Assembly: GCF_025399795.1 (NCBI RefSeq)
Contig: NZ_JAODTZ010000005.1
Span: 124,001 to 188,000 of the forward strand
DNA from: Streptomyces rhizosphaerihabitans
GTDB taxonomy: Bacteria; Actinomycetota; Actinomycetes; Streptomycetales; Streptomycetaceae
DNA: 64,000 nucleotides
Direction of reading: 5' to 3'
The notes under the pieces were generated by a model. That model worked only from the letters and a program-made list of their open reading frames with translations. It ran no database searches and was not told the DNA's origin. Shown here one piece after another: positions 16,312 to 25,084 of this stretch (position 1 is its first letter; each line of letters begins with the position of its first letter). The position numbers were made by a program, and so were the translations under genes.

Positions 16312-16989
16312 ATGTCCCCGCGAAGCGCCTCGGTCAATGAAGAGTTGCGGCGGCGTTCCCGGGAACGGTTGTTGCAGGCCGCGGTGGAGCTGGTGAGCGA
16401 GCGCGGTTACGACGCCACGACGCTCGGGGACATCGCGGATCGCGCTGGATCGGCGCGCGGACTGGTGTCGTACTACTTCCCCGGCAAACGGCAGCTCCTG
16501 CAGTCCGCGGTGCACCGGCTGATGCACCGCACGCTGGAGGAAGCACTCGAACGCGAGCCACGCAGCGAGGACGGCCGGGAGCGGATGGCGCGGGCCATCG
16601 ACGCGATCCTCGGCCTCACCCAGGATCAGCCGGTACTGATGCGGCAGCACATGGCCGGACTGCTGCAGGCCGAAGGCTTCGTCCAGTGTCCCGAGCAGGT
16701 GCGGCTCTCGGAACTGCTCGGCGACACCGTCGAACGGTACGGATCGCAGCAGGTCAACGCCGACTACCCGATGCTGCGCGCCCTGCTCATGGGCGCGGTG
16801 TACGCGGCACTGGTGCCGGGGGTACCGATGAAGACTCCGGTGTTGCGGGCCGAACTCTTCAAGCGCTACCGGCTGGACTGGGAGATGGGGGTGCCCCCGG
16901 ACACCGAGGCGTCCGGCGGCACCCGCGAGACCGACCTGTCCCGCTTCTTCGCGACCGGCCCCGAGCCGGAGGACGGCCGGCCCAAGTAG
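16312..16989 (+). CDS. TetR family transcriptional regulator
   Basis: The 225-residue protein has an N-terminal TetR helix-turn-helix: RLLQAAVELVSERGYDATTLGDIADRAGSARGLVSYYFPGKRQLL, residues about 18-63. The C-terminal ligand-binding region has LTQDQPVLMRQHMAGLL. The start is preceded by GGAG. No obvious target operon is adjacent apart from its own promoter. Confidence 0.9.
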   Translation: MSPRSASVNEELRRRSRERLLQAAVELVSERGYDATTLGDIADRAGSARGLVSYYFPGKRQLLQSAVHRLMHRTLEEALEREPRSEDGRERMARAIDAILGLTQDQPVLMRQHMAGLLQAEGFVQCPEQVRLSELLGDTVERYGSQQVNADYPMLRALLMGAVYAALVPGVPMKTPVLRAELFKRYRLDWEMGVPPDTEASGGTRETDLSRFFATGPEPEDGRPK

Positions 16990-17045
16990 CCGGGCCGCGC
17001 CTGGACGTTGAACTCGTGCCACGGGGCACGAGCACTCCGTCATGG

Positions 17046-17570
17046 TCAACGGCGGGCGTGGCGCGGTGTCAGGAACCCGGCGTCGCGCGCCCCGGCGATC
17101 AGCCTCAGGGACTCGCGACGGCTGTGGCCGGTGGCGCCCATGACGGCGAGCACCGGATCCACACCCTCCTCCTGAGCTGCCCGGTACGCCTCCGCGACCA
17201 GCTGACGGCCCTCGACACCACGCGGCCAGGCGGGCCGGGCGCGCCGCGCCCGACCTTCACGGTCCTGGTCGCGACCGGCGCCGAGGCGGCTCCCGCACGC
17301 CTCGACCAGCGGTTCCTCGATCCATTCGGCGACCACCGCGAGGTCGTCCAGCGAGAGGGGCGGCTCGGCCCGGACGTCCTCGATCGACAGGGCCGCCTCC
17401 GACAGCACGGCGAGCAGGTCGACCCGGGCGCCGTCCGTGAATGCCAGCCGGACGTTGAACCAGGACGTGATCGTTGTCCCGGACTCCCGCACTTCCCAGG
17501 CGGGCCACACGGACACGTCGCCGTCCGCGCGGCAGCGGTCGGACAGATCAAGAAACGATGCGTCTGGCAC
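17046..17570 (-). CDS. DUF6214-like protein
   Basis: The 174-residue soluble protein contains WPAWEVRESGTTITSWFNVRLAF and LSLDDLAVVAEWIEEPLVEACG, which I associate with the Streptomyces DUF6214 family. The C-terminal third resembles a small helical domain (PVLAVMGATGHSRRESLRLIAGARDAGFL). It has a GTG start at 17570 without a clear Shine-Dalgarno site. Function is unknown; the family name is from memory and moderate in certainty. Confidence 0.65.
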   Translation of the reverse strand: MPDASFLDLSDRCRADGDVSVWPAWEVRESGTTITSWFNVRLAFTDGARVDLLAVLSEAALSIEDVRAEPPLSLDDLAVVAEWIEEPLVEACGSRLGAGRDQDREGRARRARPAWPRGVEGRQLVAEAYRAAQEEGVDPVLAVMGATGHSRRESLRLIAGARDAGFLTPRHARR

Positions 17571-17729
17571 ATGCGGAACGTAACCGCATCATCACACTCC
17601 ATACGAACAGACACGCGCGCAGCCAACACGCACCGCACCCTGTCAGCGGAGCACCACTGGTGCGATCCTGGAAGCACCAGCGATGTCCTGTCAGCGATCT
17701 CCCTGATCCCTCGGGTAAGGAGTTCCGCA

Positions 17730-19079
17730 GTGCTGCGTGTCGCCGTCATCGGCTCGGGGCCCAGTGGGGTCTACAGCGCACAGGGTCTTGTCCAGCGGAG
17801 CGGGCCGCCCGACGTCCGGGTCGACGTCCTGGACCGGTTGCCCTGCCCGTACGGCCTGGTGCGCTACGGCGTGGCACCCGACCACGAGAAGATCAAGTCC
17901 CTCCAGAACAACCTGCGGACAGTCCTGGAGGACGAACGGGTGCGCTTCCTCGGGGGCGTCCAGGTGGGACCCGGCGGAGTGCCGGTGGCGCGGCTGCTGG
18001 AGCTGTACCACGCGGTCGTGTACTGCGTCGGCGCCGCCACCGACCGGCATCTCGGCGTACCCGGCGAGGACCTGCCCGGCAGTTGGTCGGCGACCGAGTT
18101 CGTGTCCTGGTACAGCGCGCACCCCGACTCCGTGGCCGACGGCTTCGTGGCCGGCGCCCGCTCGGCCGTGGTCATCGGCATCGGAAACGTCGCCGTCGAC
18201 GTGACCCGGATCCTGGCCCGCGGCGCGCCCGAGCTGAGCCCCACCGACATGCCGCAGGCGGCGCTCAGCGCGCTGGCCGCGAGCGAGGTCACCGAGATCA
18301 GCATGGTCGGACGGCGCGGACCGTCGCAGGCCCGCTTCACCACCAAGGAGCTGCGCGAGCTGGGCTCCCTGCCGCAGGCCGAGATCAGCGTGGACGAGAC
18401 GGAGTTGGCGCTCGATCCGTCCTACCTCGACCCCTCCGGGCTGCCCGCCGCACAGCGCCGCAACGTGGAGGTCCTGCGGGGCTGGGCGGCGGCCGCGCCA
18501 CTGGGCCGCCCACGTCTGATCCGCCCACGCTTCTTCCTGCGCCCCGTCGAACTCCTCGCCGACGGCGGGCGGGTGGGCGCTGTGCGTTTCGAGCGGACAG
18601 TGCCGGACGGAGCGGGCGGGGTGACGGGAACCGGTCGATTCGAGGAGATCGAGGCCCAGTTGGTGCTGCGCTCGGTGGGCTATCGCGGAGTACCGCTGGA
18701 CGGACTGCCGTTCGACCCCGACCGTGGCACGGTGCCGCAACAGGCGGGACGGGTCCTGCGGGACGGCGTGGTCGCGCCGGGCGAGTACGTGGCGGGCTGG
18801 ATCAAGCGCGGCCCCACCGGGGTCATCGGGACCAACCGCCCGTGCGCCAAGGAGACGGTGACCTCGCTGCTGGAGGACGCCCCCGCGCTCGTACGACGAG
18901 AGGTCGCCGAGGATCCGCTCACGGCGCTGCTCACCGAGGGGGTGCGGCCGGTCGAATGGGCCGGGTGGCAGGCGATCGAGCGGGCCGAGGCGGAACTCGG
19001 AGCCAGGCTGGGCCGCGGCGTGGTCAAGCTGCCCGACTGGGACGCACTGTGGGCCGCGGCACGGACGGCGAGGTCCTGA
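17730..19079 (+). CDS. FprA-like ferredoxin/adrenodoxin-type NADP+ reductase
   Basis: A 449-residue FAD/NADP(H) oxidoreductase of the adrenodoxin-reductase family, like mycobacterial FprA, which passes electrons from NADPH to ferredoxins and thereby to P450s. It has the FAD-binding GSGPSGVYSAQ at the N-terminus, PYGLVRYGVAPDH, the NADP-binding GIGNVAVDVTRIL near 150 and the C-terminal WIKRGPTGVIGTN block. GTG 17730 has AAGGAG 8 nt upstream. No ferredoxin or P450 gene is nearby. Confidence 0.9.
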   Translation: MLRVAVIGSGPSGVYSAQGLVQRSGPPDVRVDVLDRLPCPYGLVRYGVAPDHEKIKSLQNNLRTVLEDERVRFLGGVQVGPGGVPVARLLELYHAVVYCVGAATDRHLGVPGEDLPGSWSATEFVSWYSAHPDSVADGFVAGARSAVVIGIGNVAVDVTRILARGAPELSPTDMPQAALSALAASEVTEISMVGRRGPSQARFTTKELRELGSLPQAEISVDETELALDPSYLDPSGLPAAQRRNVEVLRGWAAAAPLGRPRLIRPRFFLRPVELLADGGRVGAVRFERTVPDGAGGVTGTGRFEEIEAQLVLRSVGYRGVPLDGLPFDPDRGTVPQQAGRVLRDGVVAPGEYVAGWIKRGPTGVIGTNRPCAKETVTSLLEDAPALVRREVAEDPLTALLTEGVRPVEWAGWQAIERAEAELGARLGRGVVKLPDWDALWAAARTARS

Positions 19080-19143
19080 CGGGGGGCCTGGCGAATTCCT
19101 GGCGGGGCAGCCGTCCGGCGCGGCGCTCGGGGTCGTGACGCAG

Positions 19144-19206
19144 TCCGCGACCGCGTGGGGTCGTGGGGAATCCGCGACCGCGTGGGGTCGTGGCCGAGTC
19201 CGCGAC
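19144..19206. repeat. 27-bp direct repeat, two full copies and a third partial
   Basis: A 23-bp identical core beginning TCCGCGACCGCGTGG occurs at 19144 and 19171, and TCCGCGAC starts a partial third copy at 19199. Each full copy can form a short CGACC/GGTCG hairpin. They lie upstream of the permease gene. Confidence 0.65.
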
Positions 19207-19340
19207 GGTTCCGTGGGCATGACACATACCGGCAACAGGGCGGACATCAACAAACTGTTCAAGCCCCCTACGGTCTCGTGCTGTCCGGGCGTGCTCGTGT
19301 CGTGCGGACCTTCCCTCTCCCCGCAGCTTCTGGAGTGCCC

Positions 19341-20696
19341 ATGGCAACGATCGCTCCCGTGCATCCCGTCGACGAAGTTCCACCCGTACGCCAACTGACC
19401 GCCTTCGGTCTCCAGCACGTGCTCGCGATGTACGCGGGCGCGGTGGCGGTTCCGCTGATCGTGGGCGGCGCGATGAAGCTGTCGCCCGCCGACCTGGCGT
19501 ACCTGATCACCGCGGATCTGCTGGTGTGCGGGATCGCGACGCTGATCCAGTGCGTGGGTTTCTGGCGCTTCGGGGTACGGCTGCCGATCATGCAGGGGTG
19601 CACCTTCGCCGCCGTCTCCCCCATGGTGCTCATCGGCACGACGGGCGGCGGACTGCCCGCGATCTACGGGTCGGTGATCGTCGCGGGCCTCGCGATCGTC
19701 CTGCTCGCGCCGGTCTTCGGAAGGCTGCTGCGCTTCTTCCCCCCGCTGGTCACGGGCACGGTCATCCTGATCATCGGCGTCTCGCTGCTGCCGGTGGCGG
19801 GCAACTGGGCCGCGGGAGGCGTCGGTTCGAAGGACTTCGGGGAGCCGAAGAACCTGGCGCTCGCCGGCTTCGTCCTGACCGTGGTGCTGGGTGTACAGCG
19901 GTTCGCACCGGCCTTCCTCGGGCGCATCGCGGTCCTCATCGGCATCGCCGTGGGTCTCGCGGTCGCGGTGCCGTTCGGGTTCACGGACTTCGACGGGGTG
20001 GGGGACGCCGACTGGGTCGGGATCAGCACCCCGTTCCACTTCGGGGCGCCCTCGTTCCACGCGTCAGCGATCGTCTCGATGCTGGTGGTGGCCCTGGTGA
20101 CGATGACCGAGACGACGGGGGACTTCATCGCGGTCGGCGAGATGACCGGCCGGCCGATCGAACGGCGGACCCTCGCGGACGGATTGCGCGCGGACGGCCT
20201 GTCCACGGTCCTCGGCGGCGTCTTCAACACCTTCCCGTACACGGCGTTCGCGCAGAACGTGGGCCTCGTCGGCATGACCCGGGTGCGCAGCCGCTGGGTG
20301 GTCGCCGTCGCGGGCGGCATTCTCGTCGTGCTCGGTCTGCTGCCGAAGCTGGGTGCCGTGGTCGCGGCGATCCCCGCGCCCGTGCTCGGCGGCGCGGGCC
20401 TGGTGATGTTCGGGACCGTGGCCGCGAGTGGTCTGCGCACCCTCGCCGAGGTGGATTTCAGGGGCACCGACAACCTGACGGTGGTGGCCGTTTCGGTCGC
20501 GATCGGCATGCTGCCGGTCGGAGTGCCGACGGTCTACGAGAAGTTCCCGGACTGGTTCCAGACCGTGATGAACAGCGGGATCAGCGCGGGGTGCCTCACG
20601 GCGATCGTACTGAATCTGCTCTTCAACCACCTGCCCGGCAGGGCGGGTTCAGCGGAGACCAGCACTGAACCCGAGGGGGCCCCGGCCGGCGCGTAG
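19341..20696 (+). CDS. Nucleobase:cation symporter-2 (uracil-xanthine permease family)
   Basis: The 451-residue protein has about 12-14 transmembrane segments. NCS2 features include LTAFGLQHVLAMYAGAVAVPLIVG at the N-terminus, LPIMQGCTFAAVSP, the conserved acidic residue in VTMTETTGDF and the TM10 NVGLVGMTRV motif. Family members import uracil, xanthine or uric acid with protons or Na+; the xanthine/urate branch often shows the ETxGD and NxGxxxxT patterns seen here. TGGAG is 5 nt upstream of the ATG. It ends facing helR with a large hairpin between. Confidence 0.9.
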   Translation: MATIAPVHPVDEVPPVRQLTAFGLQHVLAMYAGAVAVPLIVGGAMKLSPADLAYLITADLLVCGIATLIQCVGFWRFGVRLPIMQGCTFAAVSPMVLIGTTGGGLPAIYGSVIVAGLAIVLLAPVFGRLLRFFPPLVTGTVILIIGVSLLPVAGNWAAGGVGSKDFGEPKNLALAGFVLTVVLGVQRFAPAFLGRIAVLIGIAVGLAVAVPFGFTDFDGVGDADWVGISTPFHFGAPSFHASAIVSMLVVALVTMTETTGDFIAVGEMTGRPIERRTLADGLRADGLSTVLGGVFNTFPYTAFAQNVGLVGMTRVRSRWVVAVAGGILVVLGLLPKLGAVVAAIPAPVLGGAGLVMFGTVAASGLRTLAEVDFRGTDNLTVVAVSVAIGMLPVGVPTVYEKFPDWFQTVMNSGISAGCLTAIVLNLLFNHLPGRAGSAETSTEPEGAPAGA

Positions 20697-20729
20697 ACCC
20701 GCACCCGCGGGCGATCCGACGATCGGCCG

Positions 20730-20800
20730 CCGGTCCGTCGGCTGCTGCCCTGCGTGCGGCCGGTCCGCCTGGCCGCCCGGACGGGCAGCCGACGGACCGG
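20730..20800. terminator. Large bidirectional terminator hairpin between permease and helR
   Basis: CCGGTCCGTCGGCTGC (20730-20745) pairs perfectly with 20785-20800, giving a 16-bp stem around a 39-nt loop with its own GCGGCC/GGCCGC stem. It lies between convergent gene ends. There is no T-run, as is common in Streptomyces. Confidence 0.75.
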
Positions 20801-20843
20801 CATGCGGGCAACCGCCCTTACAGCGGCACCCACTGATCATGCG

Positions 20844-23015
20844 TCAGGAACTCGTGAGGATGACGAGTTGCTGGGTCGCCCGGGTCATCGCGACATAGCG
20901 GTCGACCGCGCCTTCCACTCCCTCGCCGAACTCCTGCGGGTCGACGAGGACGACCAGGTCGAACTCGAGCCCCTTCGACAACTCCGGGGTCAGCGACCGG
21001 ATCCGGGAGGTCGCCCGGAACGTGGGATCGCCGATGACGCAGGCGATGCCCTCGGTACGCGTGAGGAGCCACGTGTCGAGGATCGACCCCAGATCCGCGA
21101 CGGATCCGTGGACGACGGGGACACCGGCGCTGCGGACGGAGGTCGGCACGTTGGCGTCCGGGAGCGCGGCGCGGATGACGGACTCCGCCTCGGCCATGAC
21201 CTCTTCCGGCGTCCGGTAGTTGATGGTCAGGGAGGCCACGTCGATCCGGTCGAGCCCGATGCGCCCGAGCCGTTCCTGCCAGGACTCGGCGAAACCGTGT
21301 CTGGCCTGGGCACGGTCCCCGACGATGGTGAAACTCCTGGACGGACAGCGCAACAGCAGCATCTGCCACTCCGCGTCGGTCAGTTCCTGGGCCTCGTCCA
21401 CGACGATGTGCGCGAACGGACCGGCGAGCAGGTCCGGTTCGACGGTGGGCAGTTCGGACTCGTCGACCAGGCTGACCTTGGCGTCCTCGCCGCGCAGCAT
21501 CCTCACCAGGCCTTCGCCGTCGTCACCGTCGGCGCCGGAGTCGGCCGCGGCCTCGATCAGGTTGCCGACGACCTGCGCCATGCTCTCGCGCTGGGCGGCG
21601 AGAACGGCCTCGTGCCGGCGCTTGCGCCGGGCGGTCTCCGGGTCGCCGAGCCGCTGCCGTGCGGCGTCCAGGAGCGGCAGGTCGGACACCGTCCAGGCCT
21701 GGGGGGCGCTCTTGCGCTGCAACTTCCGTACGTCGTCGGGGCCGAGCCAGGGGGCGCACATCCGCAGGTAGGCGGGTACCGTCCACAGGTCTCCGACGAG
21801 GTCGGCCGCTTCGAGCAGCGGCCATGCGCGGTCGAGGGTCCCGGTCAGCTCCTCGTCCTGCATCATCGCCCGCCGGAACAGGTCGGGCGGGACATCGTCG
21901 TCGTGCCTGTCCAGCAGGATCGTGAGCAGTTCCTCCCAGATCACGTCGCGCGCCTCGTTGTGCGGCGTACCGGGGCCCGCCGCTTCGAACGCCTCGGCCC
22001 AGTCGTCGGGGCTCAGCCGGACCTCGGCCCAGGGGGTCATCACGGTCATCGCCCCGGTGGGCGGCTCCTCGTAGAACCTGACGGCCTTCTCGATCGCGTG
22101 CACCATGTCCGTGGACGACTTCAGGCGGGCCACCTCCGGGTCGGGCTCGATCGCCGCTCCGGCGCCCTCGGTGACGAGGTCCCGCAGGGTGCAGGTCTGT
22201 ACGCCCTCCTCCCCGAGGCTGGGCAGGACATCGGCGACGTAGGCCAGATACGGCTGGTGCGGACCGACGAACAGCACGCCGCCCCGACGGTGGCCGAGGC
22301 GGGGGTCTGAGTAGAGGAGGTAGGCGGAGCGGTGCAGGGCGACGACCGTCTTGCCCGTGCCCGGACCGCCGTCGACGACGAGGGCGCCGCGGGATCCCGC
22401 CCGGATGATGGCGTCCTGGTCGGACTGGATGGTCGCGAGCACGTCCCGCATCCGGGCCGACCGGTTGCTGCCGAGGCTGGCGATGAAGGCGGACTGGTCG
22501 TCGAGCGCCGCGTGCCGTTCCAGCCCGTCGGCGGTGAACACTTCGTCCCAGTAGTCGCTGATCCGGCCACGGGTCCAGCGATACCTGCGGCGGCTCACCA
22601 GCCCCATCGGGTCGGCGTGGGTCGCGGCGAAGAACGGCTCGGCCGCGGGAGAGCGCCAGTCGGTGAGCAGCCGACGGCCTTCACTGTCGGTGAGGCCGAG
22701 GCGCCCGATGTACAGGGGCTCGGAGTTGTCCGCGCCGACGATGTGTCCGAGGCACAGGTCAAGACCGAAGCGGCGCAGGGCACGCAGTCGGCCGGTCAGC
22801 CGGTGGATCTCCATGTCCCGTTCCATGGCCTCGCGGCCGATGCCGCCGGGCGCCCTGCGCTCGGCGTCGAGACGGTCGGACAGTTCGGCGATCGCCTGCT
22901 CGAGGCTCTCCGCGACGGCCGCGAAGTGTCGCTCGTCTGCGGCGATCAGCGCCGGATCGGCCTTGGGAGAAAGGTGGTCGGGGAGGCGGAACGCACTGGT
23001 GGTCAAGGGGTTCAT
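20844..23015 (-). CDS. helR: RNA polymerase recycling motor ATPase HelR (HelD-like superfamily 1 helicase)
   Basis: The 723-residue protein has superfamily-1 helicase motifs: Walker A GGPGTGKTVVALHRSAYLL near residue 220, Walker B VVDEAQELTD, motif III IVGDRAQARHG, motif V GLEFDLVVLVDP and motif VI VAMTRATQQLVIL. A charged N-terminal coiled-coil region of about 130 residues precedes the first motif, as in HelD-like proteins. HelR of Streptomyces frees rifamycin-bound RNA polymerase and confers tolerance; its assignment here is supported by the RAE palindrome upstream. GGAG is 8 nt before the ATG. A plain HelD paralogue is the alternative. Confidence 0.88.
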   Translation of the reverse strand: MNPLTTSAFRLPDHLSPKADPALIAADERHFAAVAESLEQAIAELSDRLDAERRAPGGIGREAMERDMEIHRLTGRLRALRRFGLDLCLGHIVGADNSEPLYIGRLGLTDSEGRRLLTDWRSPAAEPFFAATHADPMGLVSRRRYRWTRGRISDYWDEVFTADGLERHAALDDQSAFIASLGSNRSARMRDVLATIQSDQDAIIRAGSRGALVVDGGPGTGKTVVALHRSAYLLYSDPRLGHRRGGVLFVGPHQPYLAYVADVLPSLGEEGVQTCTLRDLVTEGAGAAIEPDPEVARLKSSTDMVHAIEKAVRFYEEPPTGAMTVMTPWAEVRLSPDDWAEAFEAAGPGTPHNEARDVIWEELLTILLDRHDDDVPPDLFRRAMMQDEELTGTLDRAWPLLEAADLVGDLWTVPAYLRMCAPWLGPDDVRKLQRKSAPQAWTVSDLPLLDAARQRLGDPETARRKRRHEAVLAAQRESMAQVVGNLIEAAADSGADGDDGEGLVRMLRGEDAKVSLVDESELPTVEPDLLAGPFAHIVVDEAQELTDAEWQMLLLRCPSRSFTIVGDRAQARHGFAESWQERLGRIGLDRIDVASLTINYRTPEEVMAEAESVIRAALPDANVPTSVRSAGVPVVHGSVADLGSILDTWLLTRTEGIACVIGDPTFRATSRIRSLTPELSKGLEFDLVVLVDPQEFGEGVEGAVDRYVAMTRATQQLVILTSS

Positions 23016-23206
23016 GTCACCAGCTCCTGTCCGGGGTCGCGCCCGCGAAGGCCGGTTGCGCGCCCACCCGCACGTCGCCGCCGGTCACCCGCGGCCTCGG
23101 CGCGATTCCCACCACCGGTGCGCCGTCGCCGCACGCCCTATTGATCGACACAAGCACACGCACTTCGTGAATCTCCCATTTCCGCAGGTTCTGGCCTCGG
23201 CCAGTG

Positions 23207-23242
23207 ATTCTGCGGTACGACCGGGGCCTTGCCGCAAGCCCC
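23207..23242 (-). promoter_or_regulatory. Rifamycin-associated element (RAE) upstream of helR
   Basis: On the minus strand, GGGGCTTGCGGCAAGGCCCC occupies 23242-23223 and matches the RAE reported in front of rifamycin-inducible genes of actinobacteria. It points at helR, about 208 bp upstream of its ATG. TTGCGG inside it and a weak CAGAAT 19 nt later could be the helR promoter, leaving a leader of about 185 nt. Confidence 0.8.
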
Positions 23243-23257
23243 CCGGTGCGCTATAAG
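23229..23257 (+). promoter_or_regulatory. Second promoter reading away from helR, overlapping the RAE
   Basis: On the plus strand TTGCCG (23229-23234), inside the RAE, and TATAAG (23252-23257) are exactly 17 nt apart. Transcription would start near 23263, just before the intrinsic terminator at 23266-23303. No gene in this direction begins until 24005. Confidence 0.5.
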
Positions 23258-23265
23258 TTGAGAGT

Positions 23266-23303
23266 GGCAAGGGATGGGCATTCTCCTTTGCCCTTCTTTT
23301 TTT
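23266..23303 (+). terminator. Intrinsic terminator about 40 nt after the plus-strand RAE promoter
   Basis: GGCAAGGG (23266-23273) pairs with CCTTTGCC (23285-23292), eight pairs with one G-U, around an 11-nt loop, followed by CTTC and seven T (23297-23303). A T-run of this kind is rare in such GC-rich DNA. The loop ATGGGCA can alternatively pair with TGCCCAT at 23303-23309, extended by GGCAA with TTGCC. The rest of 23016-23483 holds no recognisable gene. Confidence 0.65.
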
Positions 23304-23483
23304 GCCCATTTGCCTGTCTCTGCCGCCCGTTGTCTCTGCAGCCCGCCGTCGTCGGGCAGGACCCTCGCGGGGCGACAGCGCGCCGCGTACGGTGGTTTCG
23401 CCGGCCCGGCGGGTGTCCCACGGGCCCGCGCCCACCCCTCGACCCAACCGCCAGGGGGCGTCACCGGCGGCCGGCGTGACCTG

Positions 23484-23834
23484 TCACGGCACCGGGCGCC
23501 CGGCCTGTCGGGTGGCGGCCTCCAGAACACGGTCGAGGAGTCCGGGGAACAGCGCGTCGAGGTCGTCCGTGCGCAGTCCGTTCAGCTTCGCCGTGCCGCG
23601 GTAGACCTGGCGGATGACCCCGCTCTCACGGAGCACCCGGAAGTGGTGCGTGGTCGTGGACTTGGTGACCGGCAGGACGAAGTCCGAGCAGGAGAGTTCA
23701 CGGCCGTCGGCGGCGAGCTCTCGCACGATCCGGAGCCGCATCGGGTCGGACAGCGCGTGCAGCACCGACTCCAGCCGGATCTCCTCGCGCGCGGGGTGCG
23801 GCAGATCACGGCCACTGGCGGCGGCGGTCGTCAC
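23484..23834 (-). CDS. ArsR family transcriptional regulator
   Basis: The 116-residue winged-helix protein has RLESVLHALSDPMRLRIVRELA near its start, SCSDFVLPVTKSTTTHHFRVLRESGVI as the recognition helix region and VYRGTAKLNGLR as the wing. GTG 23834 is chosen because GGAG is 6 nt upstream and the length fits the family; in-frame ATG codons at 23915 and 23975 would overlap the promoter. No Cys-pair metal site is evident. It is divergent from the old-yellow-enzyme gene and probably regulates it. Confidence 0.85.
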   Translation of the reverse strand: MTTAAASGRDLPHPAREEIRLESVLHALSDPMRLRIVRELAADGRELSCSDFVLPVTKSTTTHHFRVLRESGVIRQVYRGTAKLNGLRTDDLDALFPGLLDRVLEAATRQAGRPVP

Positions 23835-23928
23835 GGCGGCTCCACTTCGTCCGGGGACCTCGGTCTTCGTCCGGATATCTTCGGCATCGTCCGGGGCTTC
23901 ACCCGATGCCGCCATTGTACGAGACCTG

Positions 23929-23967
23929 TCGTAGTTTGACACTCGCCGTACTACGATGCTTATCGTA
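23929..23967. promoter_or_regulatory. Two nested palindromes in the ArsR/OYE divergent promoter
   Basis: TACGAT (23952-23957) and ATCGTA (23962-23967) are perfect arms around 4 nt. TCGTAG (23929-23934) and CTACGA (23951-23956) bracket a consensus TTGACA (23936-23941) that reads toward the reductase gene. These are likely ArsR binding sites. Confidence 0.55.
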
Positions 23968-24004
23968 CGAGGCATACACCGGTCCGCGACGAATGGAGTC
24001 GGCC

Positions 24005-25084
24005 GTGAGCGCGCTCTTCGAGCCCTGCGTCCTGCGCGAAGTCACCATCCCCAACCGGGTGTGGATGCCCCCGATGTGCCAGTACTCGGCCGCGCCCGAG
24101 GGCCCCTCGGCGGGCGCCCCGCACGACTGGCACTTCGCCCACTACGCGGCCCGCGCCACCGGCGGCACGGGACTGGTCATCGTCGAGGCGACCGCCGTCT
24201 CACCCGAGGGCCGGATCTCCCCGTACGACCTGGGCATCTGGAACGACACCCAGGTCGAGGCGTTCCGTCGCATCACGCGCTTCCTCACCGAGCAGGGCAC
24301 GGTGCCGGCCGTCCAGCTCGGGCACGGTGGGCGCAAGTCCTCGACCGACCGCCCCTGGAAGGGCGGCGCACCCGTCGGCCCGGACGCGTACGGCTGGCGG
24401 GCACTCGCCCCGAGCGCGCTCCCGTTCGCCGAGGGTCACCCGGTGCCCGACGAGCTGACGGTCGCCGGAGTCCAGGAGATCGTGGGCCAGTTCGCGGACG
24501 CGGCCCGCCGCGCCCTGGCCGCCGGTTTCGAGATCGTCGAGATCCACGGCGCCCACGGCTACCTCGTCAACGAGTTCCTCTCCCCGCACTCCAACCACCG
24601 CACCGACGCGTACGGCGGCTCGTACGAGAACCGCACCCGGTTCGCCCTCGAAGTCGTCGACGCCGTACGGGAGATCTGGCCGGACGACAAGCCGCTCTTC
24701 TTCCGCATCTCGGCCACCGACTGGCTGGAGGACGCGGGCTGGAGCACGGACGACACCGTCCGCTTCGCCGCCGAACTGCATGAGCACGGCGTGGATCTGC
24801 TCGATGTCTCCACGGGCGGGAACGCATCGGGCGTACGCGTTCCCGTCGGACCGGGCTATCAAGTCCCGTTCGCCACGCGGGTGAAGAGGGAGACCCCGCT
24901 GGCCGTCGCCGCCGTCGGTCTCATCACCGAGGCCGAGCAGGCCGAGAAGATCATCGCCAACGGGGAGGCCGACGCGGTGCTGCTGGGCCGCGAGTTGCTG
25001 CGCAACCCGTCCTTCGCCCGGCTCGCGGCGCGCGAACTCGGTGCCGAGGTGCATGTACCGGAGCAGTACCACCGGTCCGTGTAG
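24005..25084 (+). CDS. NADH:flavin oxidoreductase, old yellow enzyme family (YqjM-like)
   Basis: The 359-residue FMN-binding TIM barrel reduces activated C=C bonds of alpha,beta-unsaturated carbonyls with NAD(P)H. It starts SALFEPCVLREVTIPNRVWMPPMCQYS, the YqjM-type N-terminus with its cysteine, then has QLGHGGRKSS, the catalytic HGAHGYLVNEFLSP block and YGGSYENRTRF. GTG 24005 is chosen by homology and the upstream GGAG; ATG 23993 would add four residues. It is divergent from ArsR, which may sense electrophiles. Confidence 0.9.
   Translation: MSALFEPCVLREVTIPNRVWMPPMCQYSAAPEGPSAGAPHDWHFAHYAARATGGTGLVIVEATAVSPEGRISPYDLGIWNDTQVEAFRRITRFLTEQGTVPAVQLGHGGRKSSTDRPWKGGAPVGPDAYGWRALAPSALPFAEGHPVPDELTVAGVQEIVGQFADAARRALAAGFEIVEIHGAHGYLVNEFLSPHSNHRTDAYGGSYENRTRFALEVVDAVREIWPDDKPLFFRISATDWLEDAGWSTDDTVRFAAELHEHGVDLLDVSTGGNASGVRVPVGPGYQVPFATRVKRETPLAVAAVGLITEAEQAEKIIANGEADAVLLGRELLRNPSFARLAARELGAEVHVPEQYHRSV

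Noticed and set aside
17691..20060. 789-codon open frame on the minus strand
   Set aside because: It is antisense to the FprA-like and permease genes, which have clear family motifs; the translation is Arg/His/Gly-rich without domains, a normal effect of high GC.
23274..23939. Plus-strand ORF beginning MGILLCPSFF just after the RAE promoter
   Set aside because: It starts inside the terminator hairpin, has no domain, and overlaps the ArsR gene in antisense.
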